Source of the DNA: Candidatus Hodarchaeota archaeon
Lineage (GTDB): Archaea; Asgardarchaeota; Heimdallarchaeia; Hodarchaeales; Hodarchaeaceae
DNA: 46,424 nucleotides
Direction of reading: 5' to 3'
Assembly: GCA_016839625.1 (NCBI GenBank)
Contig: JAEOTY010000178.1
Location: 1 to 46,424, forward strand
Positions 24,044 to 32,342 of the stretch are shown here, piece by piece. The notes below the pieces were generated by a model. That model had not been told where the DNA came from. It ran no database searches and was given only the letters and a program-made list of their open reading frames with translations. Both the position numbers and the translations under genes were made by a program. Each line of letters starts with the position of its first letter. Within the stretch, counting starts at the first letter, position 1.

Positions 24044-25183
24044 ATGTCAAATTCTTTTGGTCAATTATTTCGTATTACTGTCTTTGGTGAGAGTCATGGA
24101 GAGTCAATAGGGGTCGTTATTGATGGATGTCCCCCTGGCATACTGATTGATCCCATAGAAATCGAAGAAACGCTTAATAAAGGGGAAGCAAGATTCTTGC
24201 CAGGGATTACTAGTGAGCGAATGGAATCTAATGAATTCAAGATCAAATCTGGTATTTTCAATGGATTTAGTACTGGAGCTCCTATTACCTTAGAAATTAC
24301 TAATGAAGACCAAAAAGATAGTCCAAAGTATGAAAAACGAAAATATACTCCACGTCCAGGTCATTCAGACTTTACTGCGAGTTTAAAATATGGTGACTTC
24401 AATGATTACCGGGGGGGTGGTCGTTTTTCAGGCAGAGTCATGGTTGCAATAACAGCAGCAGGATGTATTGCAAAAAAAGTGCTATTAAAATACGCAAATA
24501 TCCATATATTTACATACACATCACGCATTGGTAGCATTTCATTTCAAATGGATGAGCTAAATGAGGGAATTCTTGAAAAAAATCCTTATGATTTCCTGTC
24601 TAGGTGCCCCAACCCTGAGATTGATAATTTAATGGTAAAGGAAATTGTTAAAGTAAAAAATGAAGGAGATAGTATCGGTGGCACAATTTCTTGTATTGTC
24701 CACGGTGTTCCAACCGGTATTGGTGAACCGCTTTTCAATAATATAGAAAGTTTCCTATCTTCAGCCATGTTTAGTATTCCAGGGACACGCGCCATTGAAT
24801 TTGGAACAGGATTTCGTTTAGCTAAGATGAAAGGATCTGAAGCCAACGATCAATTATACTACGATCCCCAGAAGGATCGTTTCGAGACTAGAACGAACCA
24901 TAGTGGAGGAATATTAGGTGGAATATCAACTGGTATCTCTCCTATTACCTTCCGTTTAGCATTCAAACCAACACCTTCGATTCATAAACCCCAGCATACT
25001 GTTAATCTAAAAACAAAGGAAAATATCGTGATGAAAATAGAAGGACGGTTTGATCCGTGTATTGTACCCAGAGCAGTTATAATAGTGGAACAACTGGCTG
25101 CTCTAGTGTTTGCAGATTTGTTCTTATTAGCTGAAACTAGTAGACCGAAAAATCCAGTTTTTATAGGATATGAAGACGACTAA
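24044..25183 (+). CDS. aroC: Chorismate synthase
   Basis: Last shikimate step: trans-1,4-elimination of phosphate from EPSP to chorismate, needing reduced FMN. 379 residues from the ATG at 24044, which has GGAAGG upstream and gives the family start MSNSFGQLFRI. Motifs: GESHGESIGVVIDGCPPG, RPGHSDFTASLKYG, YRGGGRFSGR, PGTRAIEFGTGF, NHSGGILGGISTG and GRFDPCIVPRAV. Its 3' end overlaps the tail of the shikimate kinase gene on the other strand by 23 bases. Confidence 0.96.
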   Translation: MSNSFGQLFRITVFGESHGESIGVVIDGCPPGILIDPIEIEETLNKGEARFLPGITSERMESNEFKIKSGIFNGFSTGAPITLEITNEDQKDSPKYEKRKYTPRPGHSDFTASLKYGDFNDYRGGGRFSGRVMVAITAAGCIAKKVLLKYANIHIFTYTSRIGSISFQMDELNEGILEKNPYDFLSRCPNPEIDNLMVKEIVKVKNEGDSIGGTISCIVHGVPTGIGEPLFNNIESFLSSAMFSIPGTRAIEFGTGFRLAKMKGSEANDQLYYDPQKDRFETRTNHSGGILGGISTGISPITFRLAFKPTPSIHKPQHTVNLKTKENIVMKIEGRFDPCIVPRAVIIVEQLAALVFADLFLLAETSRPKNPVFIGYEDD

Positions 25184-26012
25184 CACGAGATCTCAATACT
25201 AGTGAAGGATCCAGTCCGCTCCATGCTTTAATAATGCTTGTTTCATCCTTTTCGTGACATAAAGCAGCAATAGCTGGGCCAGTACCCGAGATCGAGACTC
25301 CTAGTGCTTTATTTTCTAAGGCAATATCCATTGGACTTGTATCATATCCAAATGATCGCGCAACAAGATACCCATTTCGTATCATTGAAGTCAAGAAATC
25401 TTTTTTGGCGATTTTAATGATTTCTTTCATTTCCAGAGCGTTTTGTCGAAAGTTAGTTATTTCTTCATAAAATTCGACAGTTTTTCTGGCCTTGTATTTG
25501 TAAGGAATGAAAATTAAAGTAATAATTTCATATGGAACTGGTACGTGCCATAATAACAGTTTTTTATTGTTATCAGTGATACAGAACCCCCCTAACAAGG
25601 AAGCAGTTGCATCATCCAGAGCACCAGTCACTGAAATATTTGCTCGTATAGCAGCACGTGTACTAATGTCTAAAATCTGTTTCACAGAAAGCTGCACGTT
25701 AGCAGCATTGATTGTTGCTAACACGGTAGCATTGATAACAGCACTAGAACTTTTTAAACCAAAGGCGATAGGAATGTTTGAACCAACTACAACCCTCCCG
25801 CCAAAAGATTTTTTTGTTCCAATATAGGCTAATGTATTCTCTATGGCAATTTGAACTGCACGTGGCGCTATTAAAGGCGTATTTTCTTTTAGATCAATAA
25901 TAACGTCAGTGAAGAGATCCTCTAAGCCTATAGCTGCTCCTGTTCCCGTAGCTAATGCATTAATAACACTGAAAGCCCCAAAGGCGTGTCCGTGACCTTT
26001 AAAATTATTCAT
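25161..26012 (-). CDS. Shikimate kinase, archaeal GHMP type
   Basis: 283 residues. Phosphorylates shikimate with ATP but belongs to the GHMP kinase fold, unrelated to bacterial AroK. Seen: GHGHAFGAFSVINALATGTGAAIG at the N-terminus, the ATP loop PIAFGLKSSSAVINA (about 84-98), GALDDATASLLGG, and SISGTGPAIAAL (about 250-261). The ATG lies inside the last codons of aroE (8-base overlap), supporting a two-gene operon and the shikimate assignment over other GHMP kinases. Confidence 0.92.
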   Translation of the reverse strand: MNNFKGHGHAFGAFSVINALATGTGAAIGLEDLFTDVIIDLKENTPLIAPRAVQIAIENTLAYIGTKKSFGGRVVVGSNIPIAFGLKSSSAVINATVLATINAANVQLSVKQILDISTRAAIRANISVTGALDDATASLLGGFCITDNNKKLLLWHVPVPYEIITLIFIPYKYKARKTVEFYEEITNFRQNALEMKEIIKIAKKDFLTSMIRNGYLVARSFGYDTSPMDIALENKALGVSISGTGPAIAALCHEKDETSIIKAWSGLDPSLVLRSRVSRLHIL

Positions 26013-26838
26013 GAGTGATTTCCCTCCAAATTGACATCATGATTTCTAAACTGGGTTCTAACCTTGTCCATATTGAAAAGGCTTTTGCTGCTTGCCCTAA
26101 GAACATTGTTTCACCGCTGATGACTTTTTTATGATATTCATTAGCTTGTTCGACCAGTCTTGTTACCGATGGATTATAAACCATATCGAATACGAAGGTA
26201 CACTTTTTTATCCAGCTTAGTGGTACAATAGTTGAAACTGTTTGACCAGCCATTCCTACTGGAGTTGCATTTACAATCAAATCTATATCTTGCATAAATT
26301 TCGTGGAGTTCGAGAGAGAAATATATTCCAATCCGAATTCCTTAGCTAACTTTTTCCCCTTAGCTTCAGTACGGTTAACCAAGATACCACTTTTGCTTTT
26401 TAAAGCGACACATAACGCTCGCGCGGCGCCTCCAGCTCCAAAAACAGCATACCTGTCAATCTGGTCGATGCAATTTACTAGTGCACTTCTAATTCCATCA
26501 ATATCTGTATTATATCCTTGAAGTTTCTCTCCATCAAAATAAATCGTATTAATTGCTTTGATTTCCTCTACAGCTGGATCCACGGAATCACAAAGGGGAA
26601 GAATTTTCTCTTTAAAAGGAATCGTAATATTAGCCCCTAAAAATTTTATCTCCTTCAGTCCATCAATTGCTTTCTCGAGATCATTGGCAGCAAAAGCAAG
26701 ATAAAAGAAATTAAGATTATAAAAAGAGATTAGAGCGTTCATGACCTGAGGAGAAAGAGAATGTGAAATAGGATTCCCCAGCACACACAATAACTTTGTT
26801 CGGGCATTAACTGAAGTATAGAGAATTTCACTCGGCAT
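26005..26838 (-). CDS. aroE: Shikimate dehydrogenase
   Basis: 277 residues, NADP-dependent reduction of 3-dehydroshikimate. Seen: LGNPISHSLSPQVMNA, GANITIPFKEKI with the catalytic Lys, NTDIDGIRSAL with the catalytic Asp, Rossmann loop FGAGGAARAL, VNRTEAKGKKL (NADP-type Arg after N), NATPVGM, and ETMFLGQAAKAFSIWT. Normal length. First gene of a leftward pair with shikimate kinase. Confidence 0.95.
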   Translation of the reverse strand: MPSEILYTSVNARTKLLCVLGNPISHSLSPQVMNALISFYNLNFFYLAFAANDLEKAIDGLKEIKFLGANITIPFKEKILPLCDSVDPAVEEIKAINTIYFDGEKLQGYNTDIDGIRSALVNCIDQIDRYAVFGAGGAARALCVALKSKSGILVNRTEAKGKKLAKEFGLEYISLSNSTKFMQDIDLIVNATPVGMAGQTVSTIVPLSWIKKCTFVFDMVYNPSVTRLVEQANEYHKKVISGETMFLGQAAKAFSIWTRLEPSLEIMMSIWREITHE

Positions 26839-27296
26839 TTTTAACAGCTCATCCAGTATTAACGATTGAAAGCGCTAAAAGTGTTGGTAGACTATGCCAG
26901 AGAATTAGAATTTGATTTCTTCTTCAAAGTTTTTCACATTAAAAATTTGTTTGTTAAATTCAAAAAAGTGTAGTTGTTCAAGCTATTCTTATGGATGGTT
27001 TTGAATATCTAGAAGAACTAATCACTTTTCAAGATGATGATATTCTTTACGTGGTAAAACAGAACTTAAAAAAGAATAGATTGATAAAAAATTATCCCTT
27101 AGAGGTTAAAAAAGTGAGAAAGCTGTTAAAATAAAAAATAAATCATCGAATTTAGGAAGTATGAAACTTCCAAGGCCATGTAGATACAGCTGGACTGGAA
27201 TATCTACATTCAAATAAAACGAAAATTTTCGGTTTGCATCAACAATCACATTTAATAAATTGATATTAAAGAAATAAGTATAGGAGATTTAGGTAG
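26839..27296. other. Intergenic region with a short relic frame and two hairpins
   Basis: Upstream of both aroE and the 27.3 kb gene. Contains a 47-codon frame (listed separately) and two perfect stems: GGAAGT (27155-27160) with ACTTCC (27166-27171), and ATGTAGATA (27178-27186) with TATCTACAT (27201-27209). The stems stand about 90-140 bases before the membrane-protein start and could be a terminator or leader structure. Confidence 0.4.
26991..27134 (+). pseudogene. Short reading frame, probable C-terminal gene relic
   Basis: 47 residues beginning MDGFEYLEELITFQ and including DDDILYVVKQNLKKNRLIKNYP. The pattern of two amphipathic helices ending in LKKNRL recalls the last repeat of HEAT-like proteins. 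Coding-like sequence continues upstream of the ATG for nine codons to a stop, with no ribosome-binding site, so it looks like the tail of a lost gene. A small genuine gene is possible. Confidence 0.3.
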
Positions 27297-27878
27297 GTGC
27301 AAAGATTTCAGAATAATCCGAATGTTGATACAAAATATAATCTCCTGTTACATTCAAAATCGAAATCTAATGCTCACCATTCCGACAAAATCTATCAGGT
27401 AGAAGTCTTATATCAAAGCTCGGTCTTTTTAACATTATTCGTTGCACAAATTCCTATCTTTTTGGGTGCTATGTTTCTTCCTTGGTTTCAGTTTGTTAGA
27501 GATCGAATAACTTACGAAACTGTTATTGATGCTGGACCACTACAATTAAATGAAAATTACTCGTTCGTTCTTTTATTCCTTGGAGCTATAGTTTCTCTTA
27601 ATATGGCTATCAGGATCTATGAGAATCCGTTCCTACAAAGATCGACAATAAGAAAAGCATATATTCTAATAATAATCATTCTCGTTCCAGTAATGGTCTC
27701 ATTTATGGTTCCAGTTTTTGCACCTGGACTTGGTGGGAGACACGAAGAAGCGATAGGATTATATTTGTTATCCCAACTTAAATATACCATTTATCCTCAG
27801 ATCGGATATCTTTTCATTGTGGGCGGTGTCTTTATTGCAGTCGGCGGATTTATTCTTTCTTTCTACTGGAACCCATGA
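27297..27878 (+). CDS. Four-helix membrane protein, unknown
   Basis: 193 residues from a GTG at 27297 with TAGGAG and AGGTAG upstream. A polar N-terminus (1-40) is followed by four likely membrane helices (about 42-63, 88-108, 120-144, 165-188). FLGAMFLPWFQF and FAPGLGGRHEE are the only striking stretches. No family recognised; no link to neighbours evident. It converges on the MoaD-like gene with 58 bases between. Confidence 0.6.
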   Translation: MQRFQNNPNVDTKYNLLLHSKSKSNAHHSDKIYQVEVLYQSSVFLTLFVAQIPIFLGAMFLPWFQFVRDRITYETVIDAGPLQLNENYSFVLLFLGAIVSLNMAIRIYENPFLQRSTIRKAYILIIIILVPVMVSFMVPVFAPGLGGRHEEAIGLYLLSQLKYTIYPQIGYLFIVGGVFIAVGGFILSFYWNP

Positions 27879-27936
27879 AGAAAAGAATTATTAAGAGAGA
27901 GTTTCAACTTAATTCCCAGTACCATTAAGGAAAATC

Positions 27937-28233
27937 TTAACCTCCTCCCACAGGTGGGACGCATGTTATATTATCTCCATTCTTCACTTCTTCATCAAGG
28001 CCATTTAACGACTCGATGTCTCTTCCGTTCAAAAGGACGTGAAAATGACTTTTGATTTTACCTGTATCTTGGTACACCAGGTGACCTAGGACTGACTTCC
28101 CAATTTGATCCTTCAATGCAGCTAATACCTGACGTACAGTCGCACCTTCCGCGATGAAGGATTTTCTTCCAGCCCAGCGTTCTAGTGGTCCATAGAAAGT
28201 GATAGTTACTGTCATAAACATATCATCAGACAC
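27937..28233 (-). CDS. MoaD/ThiS-like sulfur carrier
   Basis: 98 residues, beta-grasp ubiquitin-like fold, ending PPVGGG; the terminal Gly-Gly is adenylated and thiocarboxylated in this family. TVTITFYGPLERWAG at the start, then ATVRQVLAALKDQIG and VLLNGRDIESLNGLDEEVKNGDNITCVPP match MoaD. Starts with GTG at 28233; an internal ATG at 28215 (MTVTITF) is also plausible. Likely role: sulfur donor for molybdo/tungstopterin, needed by the oxidoreductase at 10.8 kb, though tRNA or protein modification is possible. Last gene of the run HD - dehydrogenase - MoaD. Confidence 0.82.
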   Translation of the reverse strand: MSDDMFMTVTITFYGPLERWAGRKSFIAEGATVRQVLAALKDQIGKSVLGHLVYQDTGKIKSHFHVLLNGRDIESLNGLDEEVKNGDNITCVPPVGGG

Positions 28234-28266
28234 TGGGTTTCTTCTAGAGGAACCATAACGGATTTG

Positions 28267-29385
28267 TTATGGCATTTTCTTAACAACTTCTTCAGCTACT
28301 TCTAATGTTGTGTTAGAACCGCCCATATCGTAAGTTTTAACTTTTCCTTCCTTTATTACTGTAGAAATTCCTTGTTCAATATCTTTTGCGATTTGTAAAA
28401 GGGAAGGATCCCCTTTGGCTCCTAACCATTCTAACATTAATTTTGCTGACAAGAATGCTGCAGTCGGATTTACTTTATATTGTCCTGAATACTTAGGTGC
28501 GCTACCGTGAGTAGGCTCAAATAGCCCATAAACATCTCCATTCGTTGAAGCACTAGATGCGAATCCTAGTCCTCCTACTAACTGAGCTGCGAGGTCGCTT
28601 ATAATATCACCGAACATGTTGGTGGTAACCATTACTCCATAGTCTTGAGGATTCTTAATTAACCACATACACATTGCATCAATGTTTGTCTCCCACATCT
28701 CAATCTCGGGATAATCTTTCGCAACTTCAAAAGCAATTCGTCTGAACATACCACAGGTCTGTCTTATTACGTTGGCTTTGTGAATCGTAGTAACGGTTGG
28801 GTACCCAAATTTCTTGGCATATTCAAAGGCAGTCACTAAAATCCGTCGACATCCTTTCTCTGTGAAAACACGGCACGAAACGGTAGAAGTGGAAGGATCA
28901 AATTCCTTAAATTTATCCAAAAAGCTGAGCTGTTTGAATTCATCCCCACTATTATATTCGATACCTGTATAAAGCCCTTCTGTGTTTTCTCTAAAAGTAA
29001 CAAGGTTAATATCATCCCGATAATTGAGAGGATTGCCTTTATAGGCTTTTGTTGGGCGCATATTTGAGTAGAGATCGAATATTTGTCTTAACCTTACAAT
29101 CGGTGATCGGTATGGGATCCCAAACTTTTGAACAGTTTTTACAACTTCAGGATCAGTTGTTGGACGTGACGTGATAGCGCCAAATAAAGCTGCGTCTGTT
29201 TCTTTCATTCCCTCTACAGTTCGATTTGGTAGGGGGTCTCCTTCAGCTTTAAAAATATCAAATCCAATATCGTGTGGAATATATTCTGCATCGAAGTTCG
29301 TTGAATCCAATACAATTCGAGCTGCTTCTAACACATCCTTTCCAATTCCATCCCCTGGCATATACGCAATCTTGTAATTAGTCAT
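28267..29385 (-). CDS. Isocitrate/isopropylmalate/homoisocitrate dehydrogenase family
   Basis: 372 residues. Decarboxylating beta-hydroxyacid dehydrogenase. N-terminal MPGDGIGKDVLEAAR; substrate loop RSPIVRLRQIFDLYSNMRP; FRENTEGLYTGIEY; catalytic Tyr and Lys in this segment and HKANVIRQT; metal Asp in MFGDIISDLAA. The cofactor loop reads THGSAPKYSGQYKVNP: Lys-Tyr after P is the E. coli isocitrate dehydrogenase pattern for NADP, where NAD enzymes have Asp-Ile. Substrate is unclear: isocitrate, isopropylmalate or homoisocitrate all fit, and the two hydro-lyase pairs at 2.7-7.2 kb make any of them sensible. 15 bases after the HD gene. Confidence 0.88.
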   Translation of the reverse strand: MTNYKIAYMPGDGIGKDVLEAARIVLDSTNFDAEYIPHDIGFDIFKAEGDPLPNRTVEGMKETDAALFGAITSRPTTDPEVVKTVQKFGIPYRSPIVRLRQIFDLYSNMRPTKAYKGNPLNYRDDINLVTFRENTEGLYTGIEYNSGDEFKQLSFLDKFKEFDPSTSTVSCRVFTEKGCRRILVTAFEYAKKFGYPTVTTIHKANVIRQTCGMFRRIAFEVAKDYPEIEMWETNIDAMCMWLIKNPQDYGVMVTTNMFGDIISDLAAQLVGGLGFASSASTNGDVYGLFEPTHGSAPKYSGQYKVNPTAAFLSAKLMLEWLGAKGDPSLLQIAKDIEQGISTVIKEGKVKTYDMGGSNTTLEVAEEVVKKMP

Positions 29386-29400
29386 TATCTTGTCATCCCT

Positions 29401-29952
29401 CTATTTATTTTCCATTGAGATTTTTAAAGGGCCATAATGTAAAAAATCACAACGATGAATAATTTCACCCTCAACTGTACGTCCTGGTCCTTTATCTCCT
29501 TCCCAAGAGTGTTGATAAATATTCTGTACAACCTCATAGGGTAGTTCGTGTTTCATTGCCAAGCCTGCTCCTGTAACTGGATGTCGAAGGCGGTTTCCTA
29601 CTTTAGATTTCGTTATTACTCCTTCAGCTGTCTTAACATACTCGAGTGGTTTGCCTATATCATGTAGAATCGCACTAGCAATTAGAATATCACGATTAAT
29701 GGGAATTCTCTGCTTTTCTAGTAGATCCGCTGCTTGACTAGCCAAATCTGTTACTATTCGGACATGATCTGAAAAACTCACTGTTACACCTGAAATAAGG
29801 AGAGTGAAAGGAAAATCCATGTTTTCCCATCCTTTTCCATCATTCCCAGTACGAAGTGCCTCGATACACACATCTACAACTTTCTTTCGTAATGTTTCAT
29901 CTGAAATTTGAGCTAGTTGCTCAGAAAATTCTTTTTGAACATAATCTTGCAC
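29401..29952 (-). CDS. HD-domain phosphohydrolase
   Basis: 183 residues from a GTG with GGGTGAT upstream. Metal ligands of the HD fold in order: His in SFSDHVRIVTDLA, His-Asp in SAILHDIGKPLEY, His in RLRHPVTGAGLA, His in YQHSWEG and Asp in HRCDFLHYG. Members cleave phosphate esters of nucleotides or related molecules; substrate unknown. First gene of a three-gene leftward run with the dehydrogenase and MoaD-like protein, and divergent from citF. Confidence 0.85.
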   Translation of the reverse strand: MQDYVQKEFSEQLAQISDETLRKKVVDVCIEALRTGNDGKGWENMDFPFTLLISGVTVSFSDHVRIVTDLASQAADLLEKQRIPINRDILIASAILHDIGKPLEYVKTAEGVITKSKVGNRLRHPVTGAGLAMKHELPYEVVQNIYQHSWEGDKGPGRTVEGEIIHRCDFLHYGPLKISMENK

Positions 29953-30152
29953 TCAAATCACCCAAAGACTATTTTAGTTATCAGGTTAATCCGTTGTTTC
30001 ATGCTTCAAAACGAAAAAAGACAAAACTAAACAACGAATAAATATTTGTATTGAATCATCTACTTTTGCCTAACTCAAAAAGCTTTTGATTTTTCTTTGA
30101 GGACTAGCATAGATAGATTATTCACCAATTGTAGTGTTGGAGATTGACTCTA

Positions 30153-31700
30153 ATGGTTATAAATGCAGCCAACAGAGATGTACCAAAAAACATTTTTGGA
30201 AAGACGTATAATCCCTATTCAGGGCCATATTCTACTCCTCCTAAGGGCAAAAAAAAACATGGCCGTAATTTAGCTCAACGTATTACTACTCACAAAACAA
30301 AACGTATTTTTGATGACTTGGAAAAAGTAATTTCTAAGGTTAATTTGCGTGATGGTATGACTATTGGCTTTATTCACAACCTCAGATACGGTGATCTTGT
30401 TATTTGTGAAGTGATGGATACAATCGCAGCCATGGGGTTCAAGAATATGACCCTGGCTTCAACTGCATTATTCCCAAATCATGAACCACTCATAGAACAC
30501 ATTCATTCTGGTGTAATTGGTAGTATTTCTGGTTCCATGAATGGGCCTATCGGAAGAGCTGTATCAACAGGAGAAGTAAATATTCCAACCAGTTTACGAT
30601 CCCATGGTGGTCGCGCAAGAGCAGTTGAGTATGGTGAACTTCATCTTGACGTTTCCTTCATTGCTGCGCCTGCCGTGGATGAATTAGGTAACATGAACGG
30701 GTGCCAAGGGCCCTCCGCGTACGGAGCTTGTGGTTTTGCCAATCATACTGACTCAATCTATGCTGACAATGTGATCCTAATAACTGACAATCTTCTGACT
30801 GATGAACCAGTTTATCCTATTAGCATTAGAGGCGCTAATGTTGATTACATCGTTACTGTTGATCGGATTGGTGATCCTAATAAAATTGTAGCTGGTTCAT
30901 TAGGTCGAAATGTTACCGAGAGGCATTTAATAATTGCAGAACAAGTCGTACAAGTTGCTGAAGCTGTAGGATACTTGAGGAATGGGTTGTCGTTCCAAGC
31001 AGGCGCAGGTGGCGTTTCATTAGCTACAACCCAATTTATTCATGAAGTCATGACTGAAAAGGATTTAGTTGGTTCATTTGTACATGGTGGTACGACTGGA
31101 GCTGCAGTGAAATTACTAGAAGATGAGCTATTCAGATGTATTTATGATGGACAGTCATTTGATCTCGAAGCAGCAAAATCTCTTCGGAAAAATCCAAGAC
31201 ATATTGAAAATTCCGCCCAGGATTCCTATAATATTTGGAATCCAGGAGGTCCCCTTGCCCACTATGTAGATGTGGTAGCATTGGGGGCGACTGAAATTGA
31301 TATTGATTTTAATGTCAATGTTAATACCCATAGCGACGGATTGCTTTTACACGGGATTGGGGGCCATACTGATGCAGCAGCAGCTCGCATGACTATAATA
31401 ACGTGTCCAATAGCTAGAAAAGTTCCTGTTATACGTGATAGGGTCACAACCGTCTCTACTCCTGGAGAAATGATCGATATCTTGATTACTAATGCAGGTA
31501 TTGCTGTAAATCCTAGAAGACCTGAATTATTGAAAAAACTCATTAAAGCAGGACTAGATGTTAAGAACATTTCAGAATTACGTGACCTTGCCTACAGTCA
31601 AGCAGATCTCTTAGAACCTGATTTTTCAGATGAAATTTGCACTGCAGTCGAATATCGTGATGGAACGCTCCTTGATGTTATCTACAAAGTTATAACTTAA
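30153..31700 (+). CDS. citF: Citrate lyase alpha subunit (citrate CoA-transferase)
   Basis: About 515 residues, the length of CitF. The subunit transfers the acyl carrier or CoA thioester onto citrate. Stretches of the family: LRDGMTIGFIHNLRYGD, SMNGPIGRAVS, SHGGRARAVEYGELHLDVSFIAAPAVDELGN, SFQAGAGGVSLAT, GSFVHGGTTGAAVKLLE, VNTHSDGLLLHGIGGHTDAAA, NAGIAVNPRRPEL. I chose ATG at 30153, ten bases after GGAG; TTG at 30144 is too near. No CitE (beta), CitD (gamma/ACP) or CitC is seen next to it, so it may use CoA directly or have partners elsewhere. Confidence 0.9.
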   Translation: MVINAANRDVPKNIFGKTYNPYSGPYSTPPKGKKKHGRNLAQRITTHKTKRIFDDLEKVISKVNLRDGMTIGFIHNLRYGDLVICEVMDTIAAMGFKNMTLASTALFPNHEPLIEHIHSGVIGSISGSMNGPIGRAVSTGEVNIPTSLRSHGGRARAVEYGELHLDVSFIAAPAVDELGNMNGCQGPSAYGACGFANHTDSIYADNVILITDNLLTDEPVYPISIRGANVDYIVTVDRIGDPNKIVAGSLGRNVTERHLIIAEQVVQVAEAVGYLRNGLSFQAGAGGVSLATTQFIHEVMTEKDLVGSFVHGGTTGAAVKLLEDELFRCIYDGQSFDLEAAKSLRKNPRHIENSAQDSYNIWNPGGPLAHYVDVVALGATEIDIDFNVNVNTHSDGLLLHGIGGHTDAAAARMTIITCPIARKVPVIRDRVTTVSTPGEMIDILITNAGIAVNPRRPELLKKLIKAGLDVKNISELRDLAYSQADLLEPDFSDEICTAVEYRDGTLLDVIYKVIT

Positions 31701-31736
31701 TCTTTGATTTAGTGAAAACAAACGCTCATACTCATT

Positions 31737-32342
31737 TCATAAATTATATGATTCTAAAAAAGACAACAAGAATTGTAAAACCCGAAAAGCAATCTCATGA
31801 CGCATATACCTACGTGAAAGGTTATTCTGAATTGATAATTCTTTCACATAGACTTCTTCACTTGAAGCTATTGCAGCAAACACTTCTCCCGCTCTCTTGC
31901 TAGTTCTTCTTTTTTTCAATTCTGACGATGTGAGCAATCCTGTTTCCGCAATTCCAATTTTAGCTCCAGAGAATTCTATAACGCGCTGTGCAAGTTCTTT
32001 TGCTGCTTCTGTTGAGACAACCCCATAACCTCCATAGGACAGTTCCTCACGTGGGATACCAAGCTTGATTTTCATTTCATTTGAGTAAGGAATCATACCC
32101 AGAATAAAATAAAGTGAAGCACCACTACTACTAGTTAATAAATCAGTGATAAGACCACATGTAGTTAATTCTACAGATGCCACTGTTATGTTCTTTTGTT
32201 TAATAAGCGGTACTATGTTATTTCTAGCAAATTCGTGTAATAATCCATAGGACGATGTTAAGGACGGTTCTACTTGTTCAAACGATGTTCCAACACTTAC
32301 TTGGAGTTCCTTTAGGAAATCAATTTTGATAACTGGTTCCAT
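31737..32342 (-). CDS. CinA C-terminal domain / PncC-like NMN amidohydrolase
   Basis: 201 residues. The family deamidates nicotinamide mononucleotide to nicotinate mononucleotide. SVELTTCGLITDLLTSSSGASLYFILGMIPYSNEMK corresponds to the core, with catalytic Thr/Ser region and Lys of YSNEMK; YGVVSTEAAKELAQRV and GAKIGIAETGLLT follow the rest. The usual AESCTGG reads ELTTCGL here and the later GP of TGIAGP is missing, so specificity may differ. Its start lies 31 bases inside the adenylyltransferase gene, implying coupled expression in pyridine-nucleotide recycling. Confidence 0.8.
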   Translation of the reverse strand: MEPVIKIDFLKELQVSVGTSFEQVEPSLTSSYGLLHEFARNNIVPLIKQKNITVASVELTTCGLITDLLTSSSGASLYFILGMIPYSNEMKIKLGIPREELSYGGYGVVSTEAAKELAQRVIEFSGAKIGIAETGLLTSSELKKRRTSKRAGEVFAAIASSEEVYVKELSIQNNLSRRYMRHEIAFRVLQFLLSFLESYNL

